NCBI RefSeq assembly: GCF_024707545.1
Contig: NZ_CP062229.1
Coordinates: 620,001 to 684,000, forward strand
Reading direction: 5' to 3'
Length of the DNA stretch: 64,000 nucleotides
From: Mesorhizobium onobrychidis
GTDB taxonomy: Bacteria > Pseudomonadota > Alphaproteobacteria > Rhizobiales > Rhizobiaceae
Below the pieces are notes generated by a model. That model was not told the origin of the DNA. It saw only the letters and a program-made list of their open reading frames with translations, and did no database searches. This document shows, one piece after another, positions 1-8,401 of this stretch (position 1 is the stretch's first letter; every line of letters begins with the position of its first letter). A program made the translations under genes and the position numbers.

Positions 1-1620
1 CTCCGGCTTTACCGCTTCCTTGGCGATCAGCTCTTCGCCTTCGTTTCGGTGCCGTTCCAATATCGCGTGAAGCTGGGTTTCATCGAACCCGGCTACCGGC
101 TGGTTTACGGTGTTAACGAAATCGTGCCTGAGATCAGCGACGACGCAACCGAGCGCATTGGTGATGCCCGGCCGCGCCGGCACCAGCACTTTTGGCAGGC
201 CGAGCTCGCGCGCCAGCGCTGTCGCATGCAGCGGCCCGGCGCCGCCGAAGGCGAACAGTGCGAAATCGCGCGGGTCGTGGCCGCGCGACACCGAGACCAT
301 ACGGATGGCGCCGGCCATCTTGATGTTGCCGAGCCGCAGCACGGCGCCCGCCGCCTCGACGCCGGACAGGCCGGTGGCACGCCCGATCCTGTCCTCGAAT
401 ATGCCGGTGACGTGTTCGACAGTGACCGGATTTTCGACCGCAAGCAGCTTTTTCGGCGCCAGCCGGCCGAGCACCAGATTGGCATCGGTGATGGTCGGCT
501 CGCTGCCGCCGCGCCCGTAGCAGATCGGGCCGGGATTGGCGCCGGCGCTTTCCGGGCCGATCTGGATCAGGCCCGCCGCATCGACGCGGGCGATCGAGCC
601 GCCGCCGGCGCCGACCGTATGCACCGCCACCATCGGCACATGGATCGGCATCGCATATTCGATCTCGATCTCGTTCGATACCGCCGGTTCGGCATTGCGG
701 ATCAGCGCCACGTCGGTCGAGGTGCCGCCCATGTCGTAGGTGACCAGGTTTTCGAAGCCGGCGCGCTTGCCGGTATAGGCCGCGGCGATGACGCCGGAGG
801 CCGGGCCGGACATCACGGTCTTGGCCGATTCACGTGTGACAAAGCGGGCCGAGATCATGCCGCCATTGCCGTTCATGATCAGGAAGTCGCGGGCATAGCC
901 TTTTGACCCCAATTCCTTGCGCAGCCGTTCGACATAGCGCTCGAGGATCGGCTGCACCGAGGCGTTGACCGAAGCGGTGACGCCGCGCTCGAATTCGCGC
1001 GCTTCCGACAGCAGCTCATGGCCTGTCGTGATGTAGCTATTCGGCCAAAGCTCGGCGGCGATCTCGGCGGCGCGCCGCTCGTGCGCCGGATTGGCGTAGG
1101 AATGCAGGAAATGGATGACGAGGGATTCGCAGCCGGCCTCGATCAATTCTGAAACCGCCGCGCGCATCTCGGCTTCGTCGAGACGGATGCGCACCGCGCC
1201 CGAGGCTTCGACGCGCTCCGACACTTCAAGCCGCAGATTGCGCGGAATGATCGGGACGAAGCTGCCTGTCATGCCATAGGCCTGCGGCCGCGTTCGCCGG
1301 CCCAGCTCGATGACGTCGCGAAAGCCGCGCGTGGTGATCATGCCGGTCTTGGCCAGCCGGCGTTCGAGCACCGCGTTGGTGGTGGTGGTCGTGCCGTGCA
1401 CGATGAGGTCGATGCCGCGGATGGGAAAGCCGGTGGCACCGAGCGCCGAAACGACGCCGAAGGCCTGGTTGTCGATGGTGGTCGGGGTCTTGGCGATATG
1501 CACCCGGCCGCCGTCACGGCCATCGATCAGAAGCAGGTCGGTAAAGGTTCCGCCGACGTCGATGCCGGCGACGACGCTGCCCGAGGAATCCAGCGTCTGC
1601 GCCGAAAAATTCTCTTCCAT
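1..1620 (-). CDS. Hydantoinase/5-oxoprolinase-type subunit A, C-terminus cut by window edge
   Basis: Reading left from the ATG at 1620, the frame stays open for 540 codons to base 1, so roughly the last 140-160 residues of a normal 680-700 aa HyuA lie outside. An ASKHA phosphate-binding motif AGIDVGGTFTD is at residues 18-28, HGTTTTTNAVLERR starts at 75, and a second nucleotide-binding block YDMGGTSTDVAL is near 291. The family opens cyclic amides such as hydantoins or 5-oxoproline with ATP; the exact substrate cannot be read from the sequence. A hyuB partner is expected just beyond the edge. The gene diverges from fpr across about 220 bases. Confidence 0.88.
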   Translation of the reverse strand, partial: MEENFSAQTLDSSGSVVAGIDVGGTFTDLLLIDGRDGGRVHIAKTPTTIDNQAFGVVSALGATGFPIRGIDLIVHGTTTTTNAVLERRLAKTGMITTRGFRDVIELGRRTRPQAYGMTGSFVPIIPRNLRLEVSERVEASGAVRIRLDEAEMRAAVSELIEAGCESLVIHFLHSYANPAHERRAAEIAAELWPNSYITTGHELLSEAREFERGVTASVNASVQPILERYVERLRKELGSKGYARDFLIMNGNGGMISARFVTRESAKTVMSGPASGVIAAAYTGKRAGFENLVTYDMGGTSTDVALIRNAEPAVSNEIEIEYAMPIHVPMVAVHTVGAGGGSIARVDAAGLIQIGPESAGANPGPICYGRGGSEPTITDANLVLGRLAPKKLLAVENPVTVEHVTGIFEDRIGRATGLSGVEAAGAVLRLGNIKMAGAIRMVSVSRGHDPRDFALFAFGGAGPLHATALARELGLPKVLVPARPGITNALGCVVADLRHDFVNTVNQPVAGFDETQLHAILERHRNEGEELIAKEAVKPE

Positions 1621-1701
1621 TGTCGAAACCCGAAATGTCAGGACTACAGATATGTCTCAGTTTGGAAAGGTGTTTCACGCTGGCGTCTTGACGCAAATAT
1701 C

Positions 1702-1719
1702 ATTTGTATACTAATAAAT
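1702..1719. promoter_or_regulatory. Candidate GntR-type operator between hyuA and fpr
   Basis: An AT-rich imperfect palindrome, ATTTGTATACTAATAAAT, centres on GTATAC within an otherwise GC-rich divergent gap. It resembles the TTGTATACAA-type sites of FadR-subfamily GntR regulators, but no such regulator lies beside it in the window. It could control the hyuA transcript. The assignment is by appearance only. Confidence 0.25.
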
Positions 1720-1840
1720 TCCGGACACAAGAGCTTACCGCTTCGCAGTGTGCAAACGGCACGCCGGAACCTGATCGGTTCGGGCGCGCAGGAGAAGGTT
1801 TGGCGTCAGCGCCCTCGGGTTGGCCAGAAGGTTAGGTTTG

Positions 1841-2668
1841 ATGAACACCACATCCGCGCTCAACACCGCCGGCGCCCTGCCGCTGCAGTTCCCAATTCCG
1901 GCCAATGTCTATGCCGAAACCGTCGTCTCGGTGAAGCACTATACCGACCGGCTGTTTTCGTTCCGCATCACCCGGCCGCAATCGCTGCGCTTCCGCTCCG
2001 GCGAATTCGTCATGATCGGCCTGCCCAACGCCGAAAAGCCGGTGTTCCGCGCCTATTCGATCGCCAGCCCTGCCTGGGACGACGAACTGGAATTCTTCTC
2101 GATCAAAGTGCCGGACGGCCCGCTGACCTCGCAGCTGCAGAAGATCGAGATCGGCGACACCGTCATCATGCGGCAGAAGTCGACCGGCACGCTGGTGGTC
2201 GACGCGCTGACCCCGGCCAAGCGCCTGTTCATGATCTCGACCGGCACCGGCATCGCGCCCTTCGCCAGCCTGCTGCGCGATCCCGATACCTATGAGAAGT
2301 TCGAGCAGGTCGTCCTGACCCACACCTGCCGCGACAATGCCGAACTCACCTACGGCCAGGAGCTGGTTGCAGAGCTGGAGAACGACCCGCTGATCGGCGA
2401 GCTGACCGGTGGCCGCGTGTCGCTCTACAATTCGACGACGCGCGAAAGCTCCGAGCGCATGGGCCGCATCACCGCGCTGATCGGCTCGGGAAAGTTCTAT
2501 GCCGATCTCGGCATCGACAAGCTCGATCCTGAAACCGACCGCATCATGATCTGCGGCTCGATGCACATGCTTAGGGATGTCAAGGAACTGGCCGAAAGCC
2601 TCGGCTTCCAGGAAGGCTCGCTGCATCATCCGGCAAGCTTCGTCGTCGAGCGCGCCTTCGTCGGCTGA
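1841..2668 (+). CDS. fpr: Ferredoxin/flavodoxin--NADP+ reductase
   Basis: A 275 aa FAD enzyme of the bacterial plant-type FNR family that exchanges electrons between NADPH and ferredoxin or flavodoxin in the cytoplasm, often in oxidative-stress defence. The FAD motif RAYS is near residue 70, the NADP-binding GTGIAP near 135, and the C-terminus ends VVERAFVG, like the short bacterial-type enzymes. The ATG at 1841 is preceded by AGAAGG; a TTG 21 bases upstream is possible but lacks a better ribosome site. It appears monocistronic, with a GC-rich hairpin just behind the stop. Confidence 0.92.
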   Translation: MNTTSALNTAGALPLQFPIPANVYAETVVSVKHYTDRLFSFRITRPQSLRFRSGEFVMIGLPNAEKPVFRAYSIASPAWDDELEFFSIKVPDGPLTSQLQKIEIGDTVIMRQKSTGTLVVDALTPAKRLFMISTGTGIAPFASLLRDPDTYEKFEQVVLTHTCRDNAELTYGQELVAELENDPLIGELTGGRVSLYNSTTRESSERMGRITALIGSGKFYADLGIDKLDPETDRIMICGSMHMLRDVKELAESLGFQEGSLHHPASFVVERAFVG

Positions 2669-2671
2669 GAT

Positions 2672-2694
2672 GGCGGGGCGCTGCGGCGCCCGCC
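2672..2694 (+). terminator. GC hairpin after fpr
   Basis: Directly behind the fpr stop codon lies a GC-rich inverted repeat, roughly ggcggggcgc-tgc-ggcgcccgcc. There is no clear T-run behind it, so intrinsic termination is only possible. Confidence 0.35.
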
Positions 2695-2703
2695 TCAAGC
2701 GGG

Positions 2704-2721
2704 TTTGACCATACGGTCAAA
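2704..2721. promoter_or_regulatory. Palindromic operator upstream of deoC
   Basis: TTTGACC-ATAC-GGTCAAA has perfect 7-bp arms around a 4-bp centre and sits about 110 bases before the deoC start. Such TGACCnnnnGGTCA palindromes are common TetR-family sites. It is the most obvious candidate control site for the deoC-aldehyde dehydrogenase operon, but the regulator is not in this window. Confidence 0.5.
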
Positions 2722-2828
2722 AATCTGCTGCTTTCGCGGCCTTTTTCAACTATGACCGCTTGAAGGACTCGTGAAGCGCTGCTTCGCGGGCTATTCTCGG
2801 TGGACGTCGCTGAACAAAGGGGCAGGAG

Positions 2829-3878
2829 ATGAGCAGCACAATCCGCGAGGCCGATCTTGGCGCATCCAAGATCACGCCGCTGCCGGCGCGCACCGCCGCC
2901 AACGCGCCGGCGCCGCAAGCGCACGGCATTGCCCGCAATCCGGGCATGAAGCTCGATCTCGGCTTCATGGAATCGATGCGCAGCGTCAACCGTTCGGCGC
3001 TGGAACGGCGTGTCGCCAGCCTGACCAAGCGGCGCTCGATCAAGGCCGACAACCAGGCGGCCTGGCTGCTGCGCGCCGTCGCCTGCATGGACCTGACCAC
3101 GCTGAACTCGAACGACACCGACGAGCGCGTGCGCCGGCTCTGCGCCAAGGCGGTCAATCCGTTCCGCCGTGACATCGTCGAAGGCCTCGGCATTACAGGT
3201 GAAAAGATCCGCCCGGCGGCGGTCTGCGTCTATCATCCCTTCGTCGCCACCGCCGTCGATGCGCTGCGCGGCACCGGCATCCATGTCGCCGCCGTTTCCA
3301 CCGCGTTCCCGCACGGCCTCACCCCGCTTTCGACGCGTCTGCAGGAGATCGAAGCTTCGGTGAAGGACGGCGCCGACGAGATCGACGTCGTCATTCCGCG
3401 TGGGCTGGTCTTCGGGGCAAAATGGCAGGAACTCTATAACGAGATCGTCTCGATGCGCGCCGCCTGCGGCGAGGCGCATCTCAAGGTCATCCTCGGCACC
3501 GGCGACCTCGCCACGCTGCGCAATGTCATGCTGGCGTCTATGGTGGCGATGATGGCGGGCGCCGACTTCATCAAGACCTCGACCGGCAAGGAAAGCGTCA
3601 ACGCGACATTGCCGGTCGGCCTTGCCATGGTGCGCGCCATCCGCGCCTATTTCGAGGAAACCGGCTACCTCATCGGCTTCAAGCCTGCCGGCGGCATTTC
3701 GACCGCCAAGGCCTCGCTCGACTGGCTGGTGCTGATGAAGGAAGAGCTTGGCCGGCGATGGCTGGAGCCAGACCTGTTCCGCTTCGGTGCGTCCAGCCTG
3801 CTGACCGACATCGAGCGCCAGCTCGAACACCATCTTACCGGCCATTATTCGGCCAATCATCGCCAAGCGATGGCGTGA
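2829..3878 (+). CDS. deoC: Deoxyribose-phosphate aldolase
   Basis: A 349 aa class I aldolase that splits 2-deoxyribose 5-phosphate into glyceraldehyde 3-phosphate and acetaldehyde, for deoxynucleoside use. The Schiff-base lysine lies in FIKTSTGK (K249) and the second catalytic lysine in FKPAGG (K285). The conserved aspartate block DEIDVVIPRG is near 185. It is longer than the approximately 250 aa E. coli enzyme because of an N-terminal extension of about 80 residues. GGCAGGAG precedes the ATG. The next gene, an aldehyde dehydrogenase, starts 16 bases after the stop, which suggests the acetaldehyde or a related aldehyde is oxidised directly. Confidence 0.93.
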   Translation: MSSTIREADLGASKITPLPARTAANAPAPQAHGIARNPGMKLDLGFMESMRSVNRSALERRVASLTKRRSIKADNQAAWLLRAVACMDLTTLNSNDTDERVRRLCAKAVNPFRRDIVEGLGITGEKIRPAAVCVYHPFVATAVDALRGTGIHVAAVSTAFPHGLTPLSTRLQEIEASVKDGADEIDVVIPRGLVFGAKWQELYNEIVSMRAACGEAHLKVILGTGDLATLRNVMLASMVAMMAGADFIKTSTGKESVNATLPVGLAMVRAIRAYFEETGYLIGFKPAGGISTAKASLDWLVLMKEELGRRWLEPDLFRFGASSLLTDIERQLEHHLTGHYSANHRQAMA

Positions 3879-3894
3879 TTTTCGGGAGCGCCTT

Positions 3895-6267
3895 GTGAAT
3901 ATTCTCGAACGCTATCACGCAATGGACTACGGCCCGGCGCCGGAAGCCCGCAACGAGGCCGACGCGTGGCTCGCCGCGCGCGATTTTTCCAAAGCGCTGT
4001 TCGTCGGCGGCGACTGGAAAGCGGCCAGCGGCGGCAAGACTTTCGACACCAGCGATCCCGCCTCCGGCAAATTGCTGGCCAAGGTCTCGGATGCCGGAGC
4101 TGCCGATATCGATGCGGCGGTTTCGGCCGCCGCCAAAGCGTTGCCGAAATGGAGCGCCAGCTCCGGCTACAGCCGTGCCAAAGTGCTCTATGCCATCGGC
4201 CGCGCCATGCAGCGCCACCAGCGGCTGTTTGCGGTGCTGGAATCGATCGACAACGGCAAGCCGATCCGCGAAAGCCGCGACATCGACGTGCCGCTGGCCA
4301 TCCGCCATTTCATCCACCATGCCGGCTGGGCGCAGGCGCTGGACAGGGATTTCCCTGATCAGAAGGGCGTCGGCGTCGTCGGCCAGATCATCCCGTGGAA
4401 CTTCCCGCTGCTGATGCTGGCCTGGAAGATCGCGCCGGCACTCGCCGCCGGCTGCACCGTGGTGCTGAAACCGGCCGAGTTCACGCCGCTCACCGCCATC
4501 CTGTTCGCCGAGATTTGTGAGCGCGCCGGCGTGCCGAAGGGCGTCGTCAACATCGTCCAGGGCGGGCCGGAGGCGGGCGCGGCCATCGTCAATCACCAGG
4601 GCGTCCAGAAGATCGCCTTCACCGGCTCTTCCGAGGTCGGCAAGATCATCCGCAAGGCGACTGCCGGGTCTGGCAAGAAACTGTCGCTGGAGCTCGGCGG
4701 CAAGTCGGCCTTCGTCGTCTTCGAGGACGCCGACCTCGACAGCGCCGTCGAGGGGCTGGTCGACGGCATCTGGTTCAACCAGGGCCAGGTCTGCTGCGCC
4801 GGCTCGCGCCTTTTGGTGCAGGAAGGCATCGCCGAAGCCTTCATCGCCAAGGTCAAGACACGGATGAGCCGGTTGCGCGTCGGCAGCCCGCTCGACAAGA
4901 ACACCGATATCGGCCCGCTGGTCGACTTGACCCAGCTCGATCGCGTCAAGGGGCTGGTCGCCGAAGGCGCCAAGCAGGGCGCCGTCTGCTGGCAGCCTGA
5001 CGTGGCGCTGCCGTCTTCCGGCTATTATCACCTGCCGACACTGGCGACGGGCGTTTCGCCGGCCAACATCCTGGCGCAGGAGGAGGTGTTCGGCCCGGTG
5101 CTGGCGACCATGACCTTCCGTAACACCGAGGAAGCGGTCGAGCTCGCCAACAACACGCGCTACGGCCTGGCCGCCTCGGTGTGGAGCGAGAACGTCAACC
5201 TTGCGCTGCACGTCGCGCCGCAATTGAAGGCCGGCGTCGTCTGGGTCAACGGCACCAACATGTTCGACGCCGCCTGCGGCTTCGGCGGCTACCGCGAAAG
5301 CGGTTTTGGCCGCGAAGGCGGGCGCGAGGGCATGTTCGAATATCTGTCGGCGAAACTGCCGCTCGGCCCGGTCGTCAAGCCGGCAGCGGCTTCCACACAA
5401 CCCGTCGAGCAGGCCGAAAGCGACGCCATCGACCGCACGGCAAAGCTGTTCATCGGCGGCAAGCAGGTGCGGCCGGACGGCAATTATTCGCTTGCCGTCG
5501 CCACCGCCAAGGGCAAGCTTGCCGGCGAGGTCGGTCTCGGCAGCCGCAAGGATATCCGTGATGCCGTCGCGGCTGCACGCGCCTGCAAGGGCTGGCCGGA
5601 GGCGACCGCCTACAACCGCAGCCAGGTGCTTTACTATCTGGCCGAAAATCTTTCGGGCCGTGCCGACGAATTTGCCGCGCGTCTCACCCAGCTTACCGGC
5701 GCCACCGCCAAGGCCGCACGCGACGAGGTCGACCAATCGATCGAGCGGCTGTTTCTCTATGCCGGCCTGGCCGACAAGTTCGAGGGCCGCGTCCACCAGC
5801 CGCCGGCCCGCGCCGTCACTTTGGCGCTGCATGAGCCGGTCGGCGTCGTCGGCATCGTGGCAGCCGACAATGCGCCCCTGCTCGGCCTGATCTCGCTGGT
5901 GGCGCCGGCGCTCGCCATGGGCAACACAGTGGTCGCGGTGCCTTCGGAAAAATATCCGCTGGTTGCCACCGATCTCTATCAGGTCATCGAATATTCCGAC
6001 GTTCCGGCCGGCGCCATCAACATCGTCACCGGCCGCAGCGCCGATCTCGCCGGCGTGCTGGCCAAGCATGACGATGTCGACGGGCTCTGGGTGTTCGCCG
6101 ATGCCGAGACCTGCGCCAAGGCCGAAGCCGAGTCTGTCGGCAATCTCAAGCGCGTCTGGACCGGCAACGGCCGCAGCCTCGACTGGGCGTCGGCCGATGC
6201 CGCCGGCGATGCATTCCTGCGCCGTGCCGTCGAGGTCAAGAACGTCTGGGTGCCCTACGGCGATTGA
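3895..6267 (+). CDS. Double-domain aldehyde dehydrogenase (ALDH16-like)
   Basis: A 790 aa protein of two tandem ALDH folds starting at a GTG after CGGGAG. Domain 1 (about 20-490) has the catalytic pair: Glu in ELGGKS (E266) and Cys in GQVCCAG (C300), the same 34-residue spacing as in classic ALDHs. Domain 2 (about 510-790) is truncated and degenerate: it keeps the Rossmann-like block around AADNAPLLGL but has no catalytic Cys motif. This is the layout of the ALDH16 family. Coupling to deoC 16 bases upstream points to oxidation of acetaldehyde from deoxyribose; the substrate is inferred, not shown. Confidence 0.88.
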   Translation: MNILERYHAMDYGPAPEARNEADAWLAARDFSKALFVGGDWKAASGGKTFDTSDPASGKLLAKVSDAGAADIDAAVSAAAKALPKWSASSGYSRAKVLYAIGRAMQRHQRLFAVLESIDNGKPIRESRDIDVPLAIRHFIHHAGWAQALDRDFPDQKGVGVVGQIIPWNFPLLMLAWKIAPALAAGCTVVLKPAEFTPLTAILFAEICERAGVPKGVVNIVQGGPEAGAAIVNHQGVQKIAFTGSSEVGKIIRKATAGSGKKLSLELGGKSAFVVFEDADLDSAVEGLVDGIWFNQGQVCCAGSRLLVQEGIAEAFIAKVKTRMSRLRVGSPLDKNTDIGPLVDLTQLDRVKGLVAEGAKQGAVCWQPDVALPSSGYYHLPTLATGVSPANILAQEEVFGPVLATMTFRNTEEAVELANNTRYGLAASVWSENVNLALHVAPQLKAGVVWVNGTNMFDAACGFGGYRESGFGREGGREGMFEYLSAKLPLGPVVKPAAASTQPVEQAESDAIDRTAKLFIGGKQVRPDGNYSLAVATAKGKLAGEVGLGSRKDIRDAVAAARACKGWPEATAYNRSQVLYYLAENLSGRADEFAARLTQLTGATAKAARDEVDQSIERLFLYAGLADKFEGRVHQPPARAVTLALHEPVGVVGIVAADNAPLLGLISLVAPALAMGNTVVAVPSEKYPLVATDLYQVIEYSDVPAGAINIVTGRSADLAGVLAKHDDVDGLWVFADAETCAKAEAESVGNLKRVWTGNGRSLDWASADAAGDAFLRRAVEVKNVWVPYGD

Positions 6268-6315
6268 ACGGTCGCCTTGCGCGCTGCGTCGGACGAGAAG
6301 CGTTCGGGCTTGACG

Positions 6316-6354
6316 GGCCAAAAGATGTTCTTTACCGAGAAAAAACATTTGGCC
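6316..6354. promoter_or_regulatory. Imperfect inverted repeat upstream of the SDR gene
   Basis: GGCCAAAAGATGTT is mirrored by AACATTTGGCC with one to two bulged bases, 110-145 bases before the SDR start. It could be an operator or a leader hairpin. The rest of the 6268-6460 gap shows no gene. Confidence 0.35.
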
Positions 6355-6460
6355 TGCAGGCGAATATCGGAATAGGCGGCATGGTAGCGTCCGTCTGGCA
6401 CATTGCGCCTTGGCCTTGAGCCGGTAAACCGGGCGATCGCAGACAGGCGAGGAGAAAAGC

Positions 6461-7192
6461 ATGGCGGATCTGGCAGGCAAGATCGTTGTCGTCACGGCGG
6501 CGGCACAGGGCATCGGCCGGGCGAGCGCGCTGGCTTTCGCCAAGGCAGGCGCTATTGTCCACGCCACCGACATCAACGAGGTGCTGCTCGCCGACTTAGG
6601 CAAGACGGCAGATATCAAGACCCGCAAGCTCGACGTGCTGAACGACGAGGCCGTGACCTCGGCCTTTGCCGAGATCGGCGCCGTCGATGTGCTGTTCAAC
6701 TGCGCCGGCTTCGTCCATTCGGGCTCGATCCTCGAGATGAAGGACGCCGATCTCGACTTTGCCTATGATCTCAACGTTCGCTCGATGATCCGCACCATAC
6801 GCGCAGTGCTGCCCGGCATGCTGGAGCGCGGCGACGGTTCGATCATCAACATGGCGTCGCTGGCCGGCTCGACCAAGGGCGTGCCAAACCGCTTCGTCTA
6901 TGGGCTGACCAAGGCTGCCGTCATCGGCCTGACCAAATCGGTCGCCGCCGATTATGTCGGCAAGGGCATACGCTGCAACGCCATCTGCCCGGGCACGGTC
7001 GAAAGCCCGTCGCTGCAGGACCGCATGAATGCGCAGGGCGACTACGAGGCGGCCCGCGCCGCCTTCATCGCCCGCCAGCCGATGGGCCGCCTCGGCACGC
7101 CCGAGGAAATCGCCGATCTCGCCGTCTATCTGGCCGGTGCCACCTATACGTCGGGGCAGGCTTATAATATCGACGGTGGCTGGTCGATCTAG
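6461..7192 (+). CDS. SDR oxidoreductase, 2-keto-3-deoxy-L-fuconate dehydrogenase-like
   Basis: A 243 aa classical short-chain dehydrogenase: a cofactor motif TAAAQGIGRAS near residue 12, NCAGF near 82, catalytic Ser in INMASLAGS and YGLTK near 147. The C-terminal YNIDGGWSI is typical. The N-terminus and length resemble the DHRS6/2-keto-3-deoxy-L-fuconate 4-dehydrogenase group. The gene behind it encodes a fumarylacetoacetate-hydrolase-type enzyme, the expected next step (hydrolysis of 2,4-diketo-3-deoxyfuconate). The dehydratase and sugar dehydrogenase of such a pathway are not in the window. AGGCGAGGAG precedes the ATG. Confidence 0.75.
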   Translation: MADLAGKIVVVTAAAQGIGRASALAFAKAGAIVHATDINEVLLADLGKTADIKTRKLDVLNDEAVTSAFAEIGAVDVLFNCAGFVHSGSILEMKDADLDFAYDLNVRSMIRTIRAVLPGMLERGDGSIINMASLAGSTKGVPNRFVYGLTKAAVIGLTKSVAADYVGKGIRCNAICPGTVESPSLQDRMNAQGDYEAARAAFIARQPMGRLGTPEEIADLAVYLAGATYTSGQAYNIDGGWSI

Positions 7193-7252
7193 GAGTCTGA
7201 AAATCCTATTCTGCCGGGCGCCTGACGCGGCGTCTGCGCTTGCCTAGGCTCA

Positions 7253-7267
7253 CGTACTTTAAGTACG
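7253..7267. repeat. Short palindrome CGTACTTTAAGTACG
   Basis: A perfect inverted repeat (7-bp arms around one T) in the 163-base gap between the SDR and FAH genes, inside a GC-rich stretch that looks like one of the dispersed intergenic repeats of rhizobia. Its distance from the following start (about 90 bases) also allows an operator role. Confidence 0.4.
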
Positions 7268-7355
7268 CTCCGCTCCGGTTCTCGAAACCCACGCCATTCG
7301 CCGCAGCGGAGCGAGTTTGCAAACGGCCTCTGGTCGCAACTGGGAGAAAAATTGC

Positions 7356-8201
7356 ATGAAACTGCTGCGCTATGGCGAGGCGGGGAGCGAACGCCCCGGC
7401 CTGCTCGATGCGGATGGGACGATCCGAGACCTCTCCGCCCATGTCACCGACATTGCCGGCAAGGCGCTCGACCCGGCATCGCTCGAGACATTGTCGAAGC
7501 TCGATCCGAAATCGCTGCCGGCGGTTTCCGGCAAGCCGCGCATCGGCGCCTGCGTCGCCGGCACCGGCAAATTCATCTGCATCGGCCTCAACTATTCCGA
7601 CCATGCCGCCGAGACCGGCGCCACCGTGCCGCCGGAGCCGATCATCTTCATGAAGGCAAGCTCGGCCATCGTCGGGCCGGACGACGACGTGCTGATCCCG
7701 CGCGGCTCGGTCAAGACCGACTGGGAAGTCGAGCTTGGCGTGGTCATCGGCAAAACCGCGAAATACGTCACCGAGGCCGAGGCGCTGGACTATGTCGCCG
7801 GCTACTGCGTCGCGCACGACGTTTCCGAGCGCGCCTTCCAGGCCGAGCGCCAGGGCCAGTGGACCAAGGGCAAGTCCTGCGACACGTTCGGGCCGATCGG
7901 CCCGTGGCTGGTGACCAAGGACGAGGTCAAGGACCCGCAGAACATCCCGATGTGGCTGAAGGTCAATGGCAAGACGATGCAGAACGGCTCGACCAAGACC
8001 ATGGTCTATGGCGTCGCCTACCTCGTTTCCTATCTCAGCCAGTTCATGTCGCTGCATCCGGGCGACATCATCTCGACCGGCACCCCGCCCGGCGTCGGCC
8101 TCGGCATGAAGCCGCCGGTGTTCCTGAAGGCCGGCGACGTCGTCGAGCTCGGCATCGAAGGGCTGGGCATCCAGAAGCAGACGTTCAAGGCGGATTTGTA
8201 G
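7356..8201 (+). CDS. Fumarylacetoacetate hydrolase family protein (2,4-diketo-3-deoxy-L-fuconate hydrolase/ureidoglycolate lyase-like)
   Basis: A 281 aa FAH-fold enzyme. The metal and catalytic region contains GLNYSDHAAE (about 79-88), the acidic block DWEVELGVVIGK near 125 and AHDVSER near 150; the late motif ISTGTPPGVG is near 242. The subgroup acts on 2,4-diketo acids from L-fucose, L-rhamnose or related acids; some relatives are annotated as ureidoglycolate lyase. GGGAG lies 10 bases before the chosen ATG; a longer in-frame extension upstream has no ribosome site. The SDR neighbour supports the sugar-acid role. Confidence 0.78.
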   Translation: MKLLRYGEAGSERPGLLDADGTIRDLSAHVTDIAGKALDPASLETLSKLDPKSLPAVSGKPRIGACVAGTGKFICIGLNYSDHAAETGATVPPEPIIFMKASSAIVGPDDDVLIPRGSVKTDWEVELGVVIGKTAKYVTEAEALDYVAGYCVAHDVSERAFQAERQGQWTKGKSCDTFGPIGPWLVTKDEVKDPQNIPMWLKVNGKTMQNGSTKTMVYGVAYLVSYLSQFMSLHPGDIISTGTPPGVGLGMKPPVFLKAGDVVELGIEGLGIQKQTFKADL

Positions 8202-8401
8202 GCGCTCTTCCTTCTCCCCTTGTGGGAGAAGGTGGCCGAGCCCACGGGTCTTGCCTCCGGCAAGCGCGAGGACAGGCTCCGCTCGGTCGGATGAGGGGTG
8301 TTCCAGCTTGGCACCGACAGCATTCCGTCCAGCACCCCTCTTCCGGCTCGGCGCTGCGCGCCGATCCACCTTCTCCCACAGGGGGAGAAGGAAGAGAGGC
8401 G
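8202..8401. repeat. Palindromic intergenic element, family A, copy 1
   Basis: The gap between two convergent genes is almost filled by a large imperfect inverted repeat. Each end is itself a hairpin (ccttctccccttgtgggagaagg on the left, its counterpart near 8369-8391), and a third stem lies between. It is related to 50641-50792 and ends close to both flanking stop codons. It may act as a bidirectional terminator. It resembles the intergenic palindromic elements known from rhizobia; copy number was not computed. Confidence 0.75.

Noticed and set aside
3835..6699. Very long open frame (954 codons) on the minus strand
   Set aside because: It lies fully opposite deoC/ALDH16/SDR with strong family motifs; its sequence is Arg/Gly/Asp-rich with no domain, the usual shadow of high-GC codon use.
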